Notes: generated by a model not told the origin, from the letters alone. DNA of 64,000 nt from Acanthochlamys bracteata (GCA_019914995.1 CM034136.1:6649270-6713269), one strand, 5' to 3'. Shown: positions 10,602 to 28,584, counted from the stretch's first letter. Translations and numbers: made by a program.

Positions 10602-13027
10602 AGGTGCTACACATTATGATATTAAGAACCATGATTCAAAGTATGATTAAAACGACACATTACTGTTGATGAAAGTTTCAAAATTAAAATTGCTTGATTT
10701 AGATTTAGATTCAAATTCAAATAACTACCCCTATTATAACACGTCAATCAACTATCAATGATAAAAGTGTATTCGAGCCAACAAACGCCCATTGAATGAT
10801 TACTTCCGAAATGACAGCCTTAAGGATCATTCTTTACTTTACAAACACGTCTTCAGTCATCAATCGAAATTTGTAGGTTGATAACTGGAATGATGCATAA
10901 AAAAACACGGTAATCTGCTGAACAGCACATCTGCAGGATATCAATATTAACACAACAATCCAGCAGTAGGCATGGGCCTGTTGATTCCATCAAGTAATCA
11001 AGGGATGAATATAATAACTACGTCATGAATAAATGAAATCATTATAGAAACACGAAAAGCAATTAGTCTTAACGACCATAGCGGAATCATCAGACATCCA
11101 GAAAGAATCATCACATATACGCTTATGTACTAGTTTAATCTTATAGCTAGAACCATATCATCTTCAAGAAACACCTACCTTAACGGTTCCCTTGCATCAA
11201 ACAGAAGCTGGCAGTTTAACAAAAGGATGTTTTACCAGCCTCACCGGTAACTTCCCTGCTCCAATTTTCAAAGATCAACCCGCTTAGATTGACTAGATAT
11301 GAAACTCAAATATGATAGAATGCGTCGATCGCAATAAACTTCACGCTCAGATCATCGTAACAACATCATGACTAGTACGAGTGATGACAGAATGAAGTTT
11401 TGAAGTTCAAATACTATGGCACTGTTGACCAAGAGGGAAAATCAACCAAAGATCAACAGTTCCATACCAAATGCAGAAATCAGGAAATTCCAGAAGCAGC
11501 AAGGACCGAACCTGAACTACATGAATAACCAGCTCAACAAAATAACATAAAAGCACCACACTCTGAATTTATCATAGTTAAAAGAATATAAGTGAGAACC
11601 ATCCTTGACAAATTACAGAAATTGAACAAGAATATGAAAGTAAATAATCAGACTAAAACTTATTTATCATTACCAAGCCATGCAATCCTCTCTTCCATTC
11701 CTAGTTGAAGGATAAAATACCACAGAATTGGACAGACGTCCTGCAGAGTGTGTTCGTCAACAACAAAATATCCCAAGTTGATGGAAACTCCCTAAAAGTA
11801 AATAAATCATTGCAATATTTAGGTATTAATTTAGAAAAGAAAAGAAGTAGTAATAAATTGCAAAGGATCATTATCACTGCAAGAATCAAATTAAAGCCAG
11901 TATTTAGCAAACACATGGATATACTGATAAAATGCACAGTAGCTTATAAAACTAGAACTAGGCAGATATCAGCTTCTGTCTACCTGGTTGCACTTTTAAG
12001 GCTGAGATTACAATAACTAAAGATGGGCTTAATTTTTGTTAAAAAGATCTATTCTTGCTGTACTTGAGAATGGCACTTGATTGCTAAACTTTTAGCAATC
12101 TATGCCCAAACTATACAGTGGTTGATGTGAGATGACTTGGTCATACAAATCACATGCTTCTAAATTTAATCATAAAAGATGCACTACAGATTACATAACA
12201 CCTAATAAGCAGAAATAGATGCAGAACTACCACAACATTATCATTAAACTTCACAGACATTCTAACCGAAAAACACGAAGGAATAATGGCATTCTAACCT
12301 CCTCGTAACTGCAAAAATTGGCCACACAAGTAATTGCTCCTCCGTTCAAACAAGCTCTTCATTCTTTGCTCTATAACCTTGTAACTGCCGAACTTCCACA
12401 GCAGGTAGTGCTTTGAACTCTTCAATGTTCAAACACTAGTCTGTTTCTCTAGTGATCTGTAAAATGAACAGCTAGTAATTTTAACATGAAAGGTTAGAGC
12501 TGAAATCCAAATTTCCAGAAACTGACATAGGAGCTTAGTTACAGAAGAAATACATTTCATTCACTCCAACGTCACTTAATGGAGGAGAAATGTTCAAGAC
12601 TCCCACCAGTTTTACATAAGCAACTCATGCTGTATTTTCCCCCCACCTAACAAATAAATTATCAACCACTAGAAAGGGCATATGTCAAATCTTGTAGAAT
12701 TTACAGGTGAACTACACTAATTTGTGAACCTGTACACAAGTAAAAAAGTAGGAATGAAAAAGCAACAACTCTCACACACACATGCCCATTGATCATCTCC
12801 AAAATGCACCTATCTAACATTCCATTTCGTCACAAAACTTTCTTCCATGTTATCTTTCTGATTTACAAAATGAACAAATATCCATTGCAATATGTGATTA
12901 TGTGCTTTTCTAGGCTGTTTATCAAGGAATTTTTCTAGATTCTACTTTGCAGAGGGCAACTTACTTTTGACTTTAAATTCCTACATAATCTTAAGAGTTC
13001 ATAACATTTAGAAAACAAACCTTCAGA

Positions 13028-15291
13028 CTACTGACTAGTGTCCATTGGGTAGCTTCCCAGCACTCTCAAGAAAGTAGCAAATTCCTGGACATAAAGGAAG
13101 ACATTTGAGAAGTTGATCATAAAATTCTCAAAAGCCAGCATGCAGCAATACCTTCAAGTGGGCAAGGGCATTTTGAGCATGTGGAGCAGCCATTGAAGCT
13201 TCAAAGTCCAGATAGAACAGATAGTCAAAGTACCTATACAGAGAGAGGTTTAGAACAACAAAATCAGTAGCAACTATAACTGTATTTATCCTTATCTGTC
13301 CTTATGATAACATATTACAGGATAATTAAGGAATGGGAGTGGAACATACTTCACACGCCCATTCATTTCATCTTGAGCTACACGCAAAGGTTTCTTTCTC
13401 TGAGGCCGACTCAGAACCTGCGCAGATATAAGCAAAACATATGACAAACTTAGCATACAGGTGAAAGTACTAATGGCAAAGAAACTAAAGAAGTATCAAG
13501 TCTTCAGAATATACCTGTGTAAGATTGATATCTCTCATAGCAAATACAGCAAGCGCTTTGAAAAGCATTCCAGGTCCTTCTTCTAGAGAGAAGACTATGC
13601 TTGTCTGAAGAATTAATCAAAGAACAAATGGAAGAAAGGATAAGGACTGCATTGATATTCATCTAAACACAGAACATACAAATATGGAAACTCAGAGACA
13701 AGCCAATTCAATGTATCTAGAGGAAGGTTAAATGAAAATTTTGACCTTGAACAACCTCGAGGCAGTTGGAATAATGGGTTCCCTTGCCAACATAACAAAA
13801 CGGGTGATATTATCGGCATCATCCTGCAGAGACTTGTATTAAGTATAAAAAGTGAGTTATATTGAAAAAAAATGCACTTTATCTAATACCTGAATGTCTC
13901 GAGCAAGGATATTGAGACCATAGATTTCAGCAGCCAATGAGCTAGCAACTGCACCAGCATCTTGAAGTTTATTCTCCGCAATGTACTAACAAAAGTTTAG
14001 GTTGCCAAAAAAAAAAGGACTCAGGATATAAGCAAAGACAAAAAAAGAAATACATGCAGAATTAGCTAACAAACAAAGAAGCACTTCAGAGAAAATTCTG
14101 AAGGCACATAAGTACCTTTGCAGCCCCGGCCGTGTCATCCACAGCTTCTCTAACAACTTTTAACTTCGTTAACGTATTCTCACACTGAGCAAGAGCCTGA
14201 AACACCACTAAGTTAGCATGTACGCATGAATTAATAAAGACACCAAAATTATTTTGATGACAAACACGAATTACTTGAGGATGGCTAAGAACCCTTTTGA
14301 GGTTTTCTTTTTCTACACCATGATTGGCTAGCAAGCAATGGCGTACTGGATGATTCACTTCCCCAACAATATGTAGCCTGTGCTTAAGTAGGAGGTCATA
14401 GTTCCGATGAATACCACCACCTAAGGAATTCTCAATTGGTAGAACAGCTCGATCAACAACCCAATGCTCTACAGCCTGAAATTAAGCAGAACGAACATAC
14501 ACAGTAGCGTACAAAATTCTGGCTCCAAAAGAGCAGATTGTGCAACTGTTAACATGCAATCACTAATCAATTACCAACCAGCACATGATGAAGACCAATT
14601 GTCGCAATTAGCAGACTCTAATTAAATACATCACACTCAACAAGTAGCTCACCTCGAAAGCACTTTCAAATGAATCACAAGGAACCGCTTGGCAGTTTGG
14701 GTAAGCTTTGAATGCTGCTGCTTCACTGTATGCCCCTGGAAGACCCTGAAACACAAAAAATCGCAGTTCCTTCAGAGTAATCAGAATCACCAAACAAAAG
14801 GAACACCACATACGCGTAAAAAACAACCGCAGCAAAATAATTATTATTATATTACAATAATAATTTTTTAAGAAAGGAACCTGGTAAGCAACACGGAATC
14901 GAGAACCATTAACCATTCCCGACATATCAGAAGCCGATAGCGGTCCTAAATAAACACACAACCAACCGTAATGATAAGTAACAAATTTTTTATTACAAAA
15001 GAGGCAGAGTAGATAAAGAGAGTTGGTCCATGTGAACTCACTGGGAAGAAGAGTTGGATCTCTGAGAACGATATCCTCACCATCGACAGCGTCTCCAGCC
15101 GGTTGCAGTGCTGCAAACGGCACCACTGATCTAGGGGCTTTGCAAGAGATGCTGATTGACACGTCTCGGTTGGCAGGCCTCGGCAAAGCAGTAGAGAACA
15201 CGCATCTGCAACAAGGTTTCTGGTTGAATTCGGCACATGCTGGGGTGAATTGCGCCGCCGCCGGTGATTGGATAACGGCCGCAGTGGTCAT
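13028..15291 (-). CDS. Arogenate/prephenate dehydratase, plastid (386 aa)
   Basis: Eleven exons: 15042-15291, 14881-14945, 14653-14745, 14275-14475, 14116-14196, 13890-13985, 13746-13823, 13515-13604, 13350-13417, 13152-13233, 13028-13084; all GT-AG and phase-consistent. The enzyme decarboxylates and dehydrates arogenate (or prephenate) in the last steps of phenylalanine synthesis in plastids. Residues 1 to about 80 look like a transit peptide. The catalytic domain runs from [15 protein letters not shown] (about 99) through [19 protein letters not shown] to the substrate-binding Thr269-Arg270-Phe271 motif in DNITRFVML. The ACT domain starts at [19 protein letters not shown] (about 289) and includes [13 protein letters not shown]. 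Length and intron content match the intron-rich ADT1/ADT2-type plant genes. The family ESRP motif of the ACT domain reads LSRP here. An in-frame upstream ATG at 15409-15411 could add 40 residues; I chose the Met before TTAAVIQSP as the more usual start. Confidence 0.92.
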
Positions 15292-18035
15292 TGGTGAGGG
15301 TTGGTGAGTGGGCGGCAGAGTTAGGTGAGAGACAGAGAGAGAGAGAGAAGAAACCTGATCACACGCACTGATGAATAGGAAATTGGAATAGTGGCGGGCA
15401 AATTGTTGCATTCGTCTTTTCGTTTGTTTAGTTCTTATCGACGATTACGGGAAAACAAACCAACCACGAGGCTGACTGAAATATTTTTTTTAAGATCTAC
15501 TGGAGAAGTCCTGGTTATGATCTGTTTTTATTCATGTATTTTATTTATTTTTTAATTTAGGAATTAATATTTTTAATGGATAGGACTTCTTCAAGACTCT
15601 TCTGTTAATTGTACATGAAAAAGGGACGTTTAAAAATGCTTAAAATAAAACGTTAAAAGATTTTATTTTAAATTATTTTTTTATTTTTTAATTAATATAT
15701 ATATATATATATAGACACGGTGGGAGTGTGTTTTTCTCTAAAATCACCATTGCCTAAACCTTCGTTGCGGTAGGTCGAGTAGTTTGAACGTAAGCATGTT
15801 CTTCTAACGATCTTTTAGGATAGATTGCCCACAAGGCAGCTGGCTGGCTCTCGTAGTTTGGAAAAAACTCCCAATTTATTCAGAATCTAAAAATACAATG
15901 AGGAAATTGCAGTGTAGTAGATACAGATTGCATCACGGACAAAACAATAATTCAAACAAAAAAGTTTCAGTGGGTTAAACGAATGCTGTTTTAAGCATGT
16001 TTGGAAGAATTTTTTTTTCTCAAATTTTTATTTTACATTTTTAAATAAAAATTTTAAAAATATAAAAAAATTTAAATCATAAAATCTTTCATTAATTATT
16101 TTTATTATTTTTAAATAAAAAATATGATTTATTTTTAAAAAATTTTTAAAATACTTTTTTGTTTCTAAAAACTCATTTTTAATAAGCACTCTTAAATATC
16201 TCCTAAGTTAAAGATAGAAGAATTAACAAACATTCCACAAAGCTAAAACCCTAGAAAAGCAACTGATCCTCGACTAAAGAATAGCATAATATTACTTTGT
16301 AAAAGGTTCCCTCCCTCCTGCAAGGTGGGTCTTTCATATAAATAAGTCATCTTCCTGGGTAGTTGAAGCACCGGCTGACATTTAAAGTGTTCTGAAACAA
16401 TGCTATATTGCTTTCCTTTTGCAAGCATCAATTGAAGCACACATATTTACAGGGAAGTAATATCAGATAAGCGCTATACCTGTATTTCAGCTGTGATGAT
16501 CCCCGCACCCTAGTTGCAATCGGATGGGGTTAGTCAATTGAGACTTTCAACCAAATTTTTTCGAAAACATTTGAAAATATTTATAAAATAAAATTTTTCT
16601 TTAAATTTTTTTTTAAAAAACTTTTGGCAAATAAACTTTATTTTTTTATCAAAAAAATAATAAAAATTAGCAATAACAAAATCTTACAATATGTACTTTT
16701 TATATTTTGAATTTTTAAATAAATTTTGTAAAAATTGTAGAAGATTTATTAAGAAAAGCAAAATAAAAAGTTGTAATGAAATGGAATCTAACTGCAATGC
16801 CAAAGGGTGCCTTCATCTCACAGCTACAAAGAAGTTGTCAGCTACAAATGAACTGCTTTTCTACCCATATGACATCCTTGCATGTCTTTTTTCTCTCTAT
16901 CCTCGATGGACTGAGAGCTTGAATTACATCAACAAGCTGGAGAAGCCTCAGGCTGTTTGCAGAAATATTGAGATCAGTTCAAGCACAACTAGTATGAGTA
17001 CATATTCATAGCTTTGGACGCAAAAGGTCAAAAGAAAGCTGTTATATTATATTGATTTATACAATATCAATAAATCTCAATTTAAGATCTTTACTCAAAT
17101 GTCATGTCCACAGAAAAAACATTAATCAAACTAGTCACTGCTATATTTGTTTTGTTCTTAATACTTTCAAGAACCATTTTCAGTGAAGCAAAAAATATTT
17201 TATAGCTTGAATACCTAGTAGAAGATCAAAGAAGTGGTTTTATGGTGGATAGCGTGGTGAACTGAAAGTCAACCAGAAGATAACAAAAGCTATAAAGGAG
17301 TTCAAGGTGAGGGAATGCTATCAATTACTTGTAACAAATGCTTCTTCAGAGTGTTCTTTATCTGACCATGATGGAGCAACTTCTCCGAGCGCGATGCCCT
17401 TACTGGCACAAATTAAGAACATCTGAAGCAGATCATATAGGAAGTAGATTTACTATGCAGCAAAATACAACAATACTTAATCAGAAAGTAATTACACAAG
17501 ACAAGATAATCTTAAGAGTAGGAAGCTTAATAGTTGAACCATATATTGGAGTTGAAATACTGATAGTTTAGCTATTTCACAGATTCATGAATGAGATGTT
17601 AAGGAAAATGGAATTTAGATATAACTATGAGCTTACTCAATTAACAACTCGCGATGACACCAGGACTCCAGCAGTCACAGGAGCTGTTTGCACTTCAGAA
17701 TCATGACTGCTCTGTGATGTATCTGCAATATCATTTACCACCTGCATTACCAAACCGAAATTGAAGACGGAGCAAACTACCCAAAAGTTGGTCACTTGCC
17801 TTCCAGTATGCGATCTCCATCATTGGATAGCAGTAGCTCTGTCGCCAAAGGTGGCCTCATCTTCTCCATTCCTTTCCTTACTCTTCAACTAAAACAATAT
17901 CAGTAAGGGATCAAGATAACAGCACAAGTCTTCCTCATGACAAGTCCTTGATCACTCATGCACTGTTGGACCCTCTTAGTTTCTCTTTTGCAGAGCCTAC
18001 ACATTTACAATTTACATAGTACTCCACATACTCTA
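15292..18035. other. Intergenic with AT-rich repeats; weak minus-strand coding traces
   Basis: 15292-15420 is the dehydratase leader with a GA microsatellite. A TA run lies near 15694-15712. Two AT-rich repeat stretches occupy roughly 15990-16205 and 16535-16760. From 17640 to 17890 the minus strand has short coding-like pieces (for example VVNDIADTSQSSHDSEVQTA and LKSKERNGEDEATFGDRATA) bounded by plausible acceptors, but I cannot splice them into one frame. They may be remnants or exons of the transcript starting near 21.8 kb. Confidence 0.35.
18031..18035. repeat. Target-site duplication, left copy (CTCTA)
   Basis: CTCTA directly precedes the TG terminus of the solo LTR and is repeated exactly after its CA terminus at 20996-21000. 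Confidence 0.85.
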
Positions 18036-20995
18036 TGTAACAGCCTGATTAGTAGTGGGTTGAATTAAGCCATTGTTGGAGTTAGAGGCCTTACTATGCA
18101 ATGTTTCCTTCTTTTATTTTTCTCCTCACCTTTCTTTTCATCTTCCACCCGACAGCCACCTTGCTGCCCCCTCACCGGCAGCAATTTCTCCCCTCCGGCG
18201 CCATTATTTTTCTTTGTTCTTACTCCGGCGTGCATCTCCAAGCCCTCCCCTTGCTCTCCTTGCTTCAATTTCGCCGGATTGAGTTTTGTTTCACCGCCGA
18301 GCAAAAACCCTAATTTGTCCGTCGTTGATTCGCCGCCGTTTCTTCGACGCCGGCTTCCTAAAATCCTTCTCCTCACCCCACTGAAGGTTTTTCCTACATC
18401 AATTGAGCTCGATTTCGGCTCAAGAGAGAAGGAGCACGATTTCTTCCAAGCCGTCGTGTAAATGGCCGATTCCGGCACCGGCAGTGGTTTTTAGTTTAAC
18501 CATCGGTTCTATTAAACTCTACCACTCTTGAGGATCATTTCGTTATTAATTTCTCTCTTGCCGGAAAGTTCGCCGGAACCCTAATTTTTGCCGAATCCGG
18601 CGAGCGGCGGAACAAGCGGTTTAGGTGAGATCAAATGGTCTCTTTTGTCGATCGAACTTGTTTTTAGACCTCTGAATAACCCATTTAACTTTATACGTCT
18701 AGTTGATCGATAATCGCGAGTTCGTCTCTCTGACGTGAGGTCCGTTCTCGATCGACTTGTTCGATTCGGTAAGCATTCTTAGTTGCTAGCTTAGTATTAG
18801 TCGATGTGTTTGAATTATGAGTTATTGCTGGAGAATTGCTTTAGATTACTTATTGCGTGGTTTTATATTGGTAATAGGATTAAAAGCAAAATTTGTCGGA
18901 TGATCTAAATTGGTAATAGCCATAGATAAGAGGTTTTGCAAGGACCTTCAGGTGAGGGTTACTTGCGTCTTCTCTTCTTAGCTTATCGTTAGGTTTTTAA
19001 CATAAGTAACATTTGCTTTGGAAACTCCGCATGACTTGCCACCCTTGGTATATAATATGATTGATCGTTCATGCCATAAAGTGCTTGTGCATGTATAACT
19101 ATGTAAGGTTATGGTAACGATAGAAATTATAAGGGCATGCTAGAAACAAAGTAGGTTGGATGATTGATGAGAATATCATGTTTGCATGTAAAAATTTAGA
19201 ATTTGTGATATGCAAGTATATGAGATCTATAGGATGTCGTCTATATCGGATGGCCTGTAAACTGGACAATGATTTTATGTTATTAAAGTGGCTAGATATA
19301 GATACTTTAACTCTATATCAAGTTATGACATATATTAAGCAACTAGAAGACTTGAACTAACATATTAGTATGTTTAGAGTGATATATGTGCATAATAATC
19401 ATATCACAAGTATATCAGTATGTCATTAGTAAATGACTTAGCATGTTTAATTAGTTTATACGTGATTCGAATGATTTTGCAGATAAGTAGTAGAATTAAA
19501 TTGCATGCACCATTACGTATGCTATATGGGGTTCTACATTGAATGCACTTTTCACTTGTAAAGCATGCTCATTAAAAGTGATGATTATGGTAATCATGAT
19601 GCATAGTAATTTTAGATATGTGAAGGTGACTTCACATATTGTTTGCATATGAATTCCAAGTATAGAGCATGTGATATTTATATACCTACACATGCATGGG
19701 CATTGATTGTGATTGAAATCCGGTAGAGGCTTTTAAGCCCGGTTCACCATGTGAATATGCATATGACCTATGACTAATGCCTGTAGGGGCTCAGATTTGA
19801 TTGACCTATTATGCATAGACACTCGTCTTTGCACGAGGCAAAGTAGTCGAGTCGAGATCGGGACCCGGTGGGTGTGGGACGGGCACCCACCTATGGCCAT
19901 AGTATTTTAGGCCCATGCGCGTCGGGGCGATACCACGGCCCATCCGGTTCGATCACCCGAATGGTTGTACCTCACCGAGGCAGGAGTAACCTGGTTTGTA
20001 GGTCGAGCTGGAGATTGGATCTCGCTCTATATTATATATTTATCTTCCGATTCCCGACTAGTGTTACATCATGAATATAGATAGACAAACATGTATGGTA
20101 TCATATTAGACATGTTTGGATAACTGACGACGCATGTATGAATGCATAAAGGTATTGTAGCGTGCATAGTTGGACTTTATGTATTTAGGATGCCATAGTG
20201 AAAGAAATATAAACTATGTAGTTTGTTCTCATAGTACATGGCATCTAATGAATATTATTACATGTTAATATAGCAGGATATTTTATGGATGCATTTGTTG
20301 TATGTCAAAGCCCTCCGTATCGTTCTTATTGGGAACTAGGTTGGTATGGGACGACTTAGGACCCAATAGAGCTTGTTCCGATCTAATCGTTGCATCTGTT
20401 GCATATAGCAGATAGGATTGAAACAATTAGGGTAATGCATTAGAAGCCCTAAATGGTGCATTACATTATTTCACCTCACCGAGTCTGGGCTCATCCCTTT
20501 TTCTTTCTTTGGCCTCTCCCGGATATTCCAGTACTAGCGGAGCCGACATGAATATAGCACCGTTTTTTTGATATAGCACGTCGACGGTAGATCCGTGTAC
20601 TTATAGCTCATTTTGGCATATAGATGGCTCATTATTTTCTTAAGATATGTATTTCTCTTATATCTTTTTGCTTTTTGTAAATTGAAGTTTTGGAGATGTA
20701 ATAGGTGTGAGTGTGAGGCTCTGAGAGCCATAGATATTTATTTGGTTGGTTTTGGTATTGAAAGTATTTGTTTATTTTTGCTTTTTGTTTTATCGTTATC
20801 AAATGAATTATTATGGTATGTGTTCCACTTGAAATTATAGGGAAGGTTACGTCGATTTTTTTTTATTTATTTATTTGAAAACGTTTGGTGAACCGTTATG
20901 ATATTTTTGGGTCAGGCTTACTAGACTGGATCTAGTTTGGTTGTTGTCCAGACAGGTCTAGTCTAGGCCGGTCGCGGCCGGGTTGGGTCGTGACA
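18036..20995. mobile_element. Solo LTR of a retrotransposon (2,960 bp)
   Basis: The segment begins TGTAACAGCC and ends GGGTCGTGACA, with the standard TG...CA termini. It is flanked on both sides by the exact 5-bp duplication CTCTA (18031-18035 and 20996-21000). There is no primer-binding site after the right end, no polypurine tract before the left end, and no gag or pol frame, so this is a single LTR left by recombination. The interior is unlike the surrounding DNA: CT-rich and GC-richer at 18090-18460, AT-rich in the middle, then GC-rich again at 19730-20030. The long LTR suggests a Ty3/Gypsy element with big LTRs (Tekay/Del-like), but this is a guess without internal domains. Orientation is not determined. 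Open frames within it are short and unconvincing. Confidence 0.85.
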
Positions 20996-21000
20996 CTCTA
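20996..21000. repeat. Target-site duplication, right copy (CTCTA)
   Basis: CTCTA directly follows the CA terminus of the solo LTR and matches the copy at 18031-18035 exactly, as expected for an LTR-retrotransposon integration. Confidence 0.85.
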
Positions 21001-21254
21001 CTACTAGCACAACGCTTTAGTAGAAGCTCAGACAAAACACAAGCCTAGTTTCAAGAGCCACTTTGCACAAGGTGATCATTTAAGGCACCAACTATGCAGA
21101 AAGACCACAAAAACACCACATTTCCAATCTAACTCAGAGACCAGTCAAAGTACTTGGTGGCAGCTAGCTCTCTTCCTGTTCGGCAACCACCAGCCGCATA
21201 TGCGAATAAATATTAAGCTCTAGATCACTCATTCAGCCATGGACCATCGCCAAC

Positions 21255-21720
21255 CTACCCTTTCGCCGATGGTTGCGGCGCGGGAGCAAGTCCTACCTGA
21301 AGCAAGCGGTTAATCAACGGCTGGATTTCAGAGAAAGAAGCCTGATCCGGAGGATTCGAGCCTATTGAGCTAGCCGGCGGAGATGGCGATGACACGGTTG
21401 TGTCTTCGCTGCTGTTGCGGCGTGTTAGTGGTGTAGTATACGACCTAAGCAAGGGTTCGGAATCAAAACCGATAATGTAATTTTGCGCAGAAAATAATTT
21501 GAAATTTCCGGATTTATGAAATAAAATTTCTCATAAAAATTTTCAAGTAACGCTTTCAATTATACCAGCGAGAGATCCAATGAAGATGGAGATTGTAGGA
21601 ATCCCAGTGGTTAGTTGAACTACGATAAACACCAGAACTCGACCACCGTCGCCGGCCGCCGTCGTCGAAAATGAAACTGAAGAAAGACGGAGACAGAAAC
21701 AGAAGCTTGTACAAGTTCAG
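21255..21720 (-). other. Possible spliced minus-strand transcript, coding status unclear
   Basis: Two exon-like stretches face away from the kinase gene. The upstream one covers about 21577-21720 and ends at a donor (CTCGCTG then GTATAATTG). The other begins after the acceptor TTGCTTAG near 21446 and is open to 21255 (SYTTPLTRRNSSEDTTVSS ... NRLLQVGLAPAPQPSAKG), with a donor-like GTAGGT at its end. Splicing the two keeps one open frame, but no ATG begins it within the first stretch. It could be a non-coding RNA, a gene using a non-ATG start, or a partial gene whose later exons lie beyond the solo LTR (17.6-17.9 kb). I do not recognise the peptide. Confidence 0.3.
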
Positions 21721-22179
21721 CGCGCGAGTTAATACAATTAGCCCAGCCTAGTTACGGCCATTTTAGTTACCCAATAACGGCTTAAGTCAAAATTTATCTT
21801 CGACTTGGAGAGAGAACAACGGTCTTCAGAGAATAGCTTTCCACGAATTGATCAAACCTAGAAAGCGACAAACCTAACCCCACGTTGCAATTTAAGTAAA
21901 CAGTGAAGTTGAAGTCGCTATTGAATCTCAGCCGTCCTTCAAAGCCGCCATTGATTATAACCCTTCAGATGAGCAACGACTTTACGCGGGTGTTTGGATG
22001 CTTCGTCTCTTCTTCCCAGCTACTACCCGGAAAACATTGAATTCATAGAGATATAAATTCTTCTTCCTTATTCTCTCTAGTACTATTATATCAATCAGAG
22101 CTAAGGAAATCTGTAAGTAAAGAAAAGATTTGGTTTCCGAAAATTGTTTTTACTTCTAGTAGTGTTGTTTGTTGAAGAA

Positions 22180-24113
<1,934 letters not shown>

Positions 24114-25068
24114 GATTGTTTGCGACGACATTATTTTGCTTCAGACCAAGACAAGTTGTTCGCGAATTCTAGAATGTTGAACACTGAGACCTGACAGAGT
24201 CAATTTTCCCCCTCCGTCTATTGTTTTATTCTTATAATTACTTTTTCACTAATATTTTTTCTCCTCTACATGCAGTTCTATGAATTATTCAAATTCTTAC
24301 AGCTGCTTTATCGTATTGTTAAAATACGAGTGATCATGATCTAGCTGTATGGACTTCTCTCATAAAGCTATGTCTATTTAAGTTGTGAATACTGGGATCA
24401 CATAAGCCTTCTGCTGTCAGTTTCAAACTTCCAATTGGTGTTTTGTAGTTTTGATATATACGATAATAAATAAATGGATTCGCATAATACTTCTCCCATG
24501 TAGATCTCACGGTGTTTCAAGTACTCACAATTCTTAGGGGACACAATATGAGTTAGGGGTACATCAGAAATTTTTAGCTCAGCCGTCGTATTCATCGTAT
24601 AAACACACCATCAAGATATATGTATATCAAATTTCACTTATCTCACAGATAGATCTCAACTGAAATTAGCTTCTCTTGCCTTTTCACTATTAGGCCAAGG
24701 GGCAAATGGGTTTATTTTTCCAAATTTCATTTGAGCATGAGTACATTGCAACACATTATTTCCGAACTCCAATCATGGAAAGCGATTTCAAAATCAATCA
24801 TCATATAGCTACACTAACGCGACACAAAAGATCCCAAAATTAGTATCAAAATTCAGAAATGAAAAATTCTACTAAACTTGGTAGGAAAAGCGAAACAGCT
24901 AATTCAAGGTTTCAGTACATAACATAGCATAAAAGTGCCAGTGCCAACTGAAATGGTAACATATTACAAAAGAGATTGTTCAACACGACAATATGGTAGC
25001 TGTGAGTTATTGCTCAAAGATAGCTAAGTTTTGGCCCATATGTCAAACAAGAAGCACTGCCATCAACC
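24114..25068. other. Convergent 3' region between MAPK and APX
   Basis: This 955-bp space lies between two stop codons of converging genes and probably holds both 3' UTRs. It is AT-rich and unique. I see no gene. Confidence 0.5.
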
Positions 25069-27839
<2,771 letters not shown>

Positions 27840-28584
27840 CTTCACCGTTGACTGGAGAGATCTCTAACCTGCTCCGATCAATGAGATCTGCAAATTTCCA
27901 GCAAAACAATAAGCAATCGATTCGACCGAAGATTGAAAAAACCAGTGAGATTTAAATCTTACCACAAAAACCCTACAAAATCTCGCTCTCTGGTAGATGA
28001 GACGGGTATGGCACGAGTAGAACACGCTCTTTATAGGACCCGACGCTATGGTCTTCCATCAAATCTATTAATCTTATGGCTGAGATTCGATCATGACGGT
28101 TGAGATTTGAGATAAGAATCTCTGGGTCGGCGTTAGGTGCAGCCACATTTAATCGCCGCAATACATTTAGATGGTATGCAAAAAAAGACACCATTATCCC
28201 TGATGTTTTTGAGAATAAGAAACGGTTATAAGTGGACAGTGCAAGTTGTGCCGGTGTTTTCGTCTACTTGAATAACGAGTGTAGTTGATTGGCTAGGTTG
28301 CTAAAAGATGGTATACCAAATGACATTTTTATCCTATTTCGTGGAATATGATTGGCTGAAATGCAAACTTAAAAGGGTACTAAAGTCATTCTAGATCATC
28401 GAGAATGGCACTTGATTGATGAGTGGTTGTAGACGTGTGAACGCAACACACGTCGGGTGATTCCGTCGGACCTAAAATACATAACAAGCATGACGTGATT
28501 CTACCTAGGAAATTAGTCATAAGCCGGATCCTTAAAAATATTTCTCACACAATCATGAACTGCATATATTTCACACACATTAAT

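Larger units (their letters stand above)
8741..13027. other. Intergenic: Dof promoter, repeats and ADT 3' flank
   Basis: From 8741 to about 10100 this is the upstream region of the Dof gene, including an AT-rich repeat (8938-9155) and a paired G-box hairpin (9612-9633). A less AT-rich patch around 9590-9920 has an open frame without recognisable similarity. 10173-10601 has an unassigned minus-strand open frame. 10620-13027 is unique, moderately AT-rich sequence downstream of the dehydratase; it may hold 3' UTR sequence but I cannot support another coding gene. Confidence 0.45.

Noticed and set aside
14608-15041. Read-through of dehydratase exons 1-3 as one frame
   Set aside because: The open frame crosses introns by chance; splice sites at 15041, 14946, 14880 and 14746 restore the family sequence.
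18073-18478. Open frames on both strands at 18.1-18.5 kb
   Set aside because: They lie inside the solo LTR in CT-rich sequence and are low-complexity Ser/Pro/Leu or Lys/Gly-rich shadows.
19868-20074. 68-codon frame in a GC-rich patch
   Set aside because: It is within the solo LTR, and the peptide has no recognisable retroelement domain.
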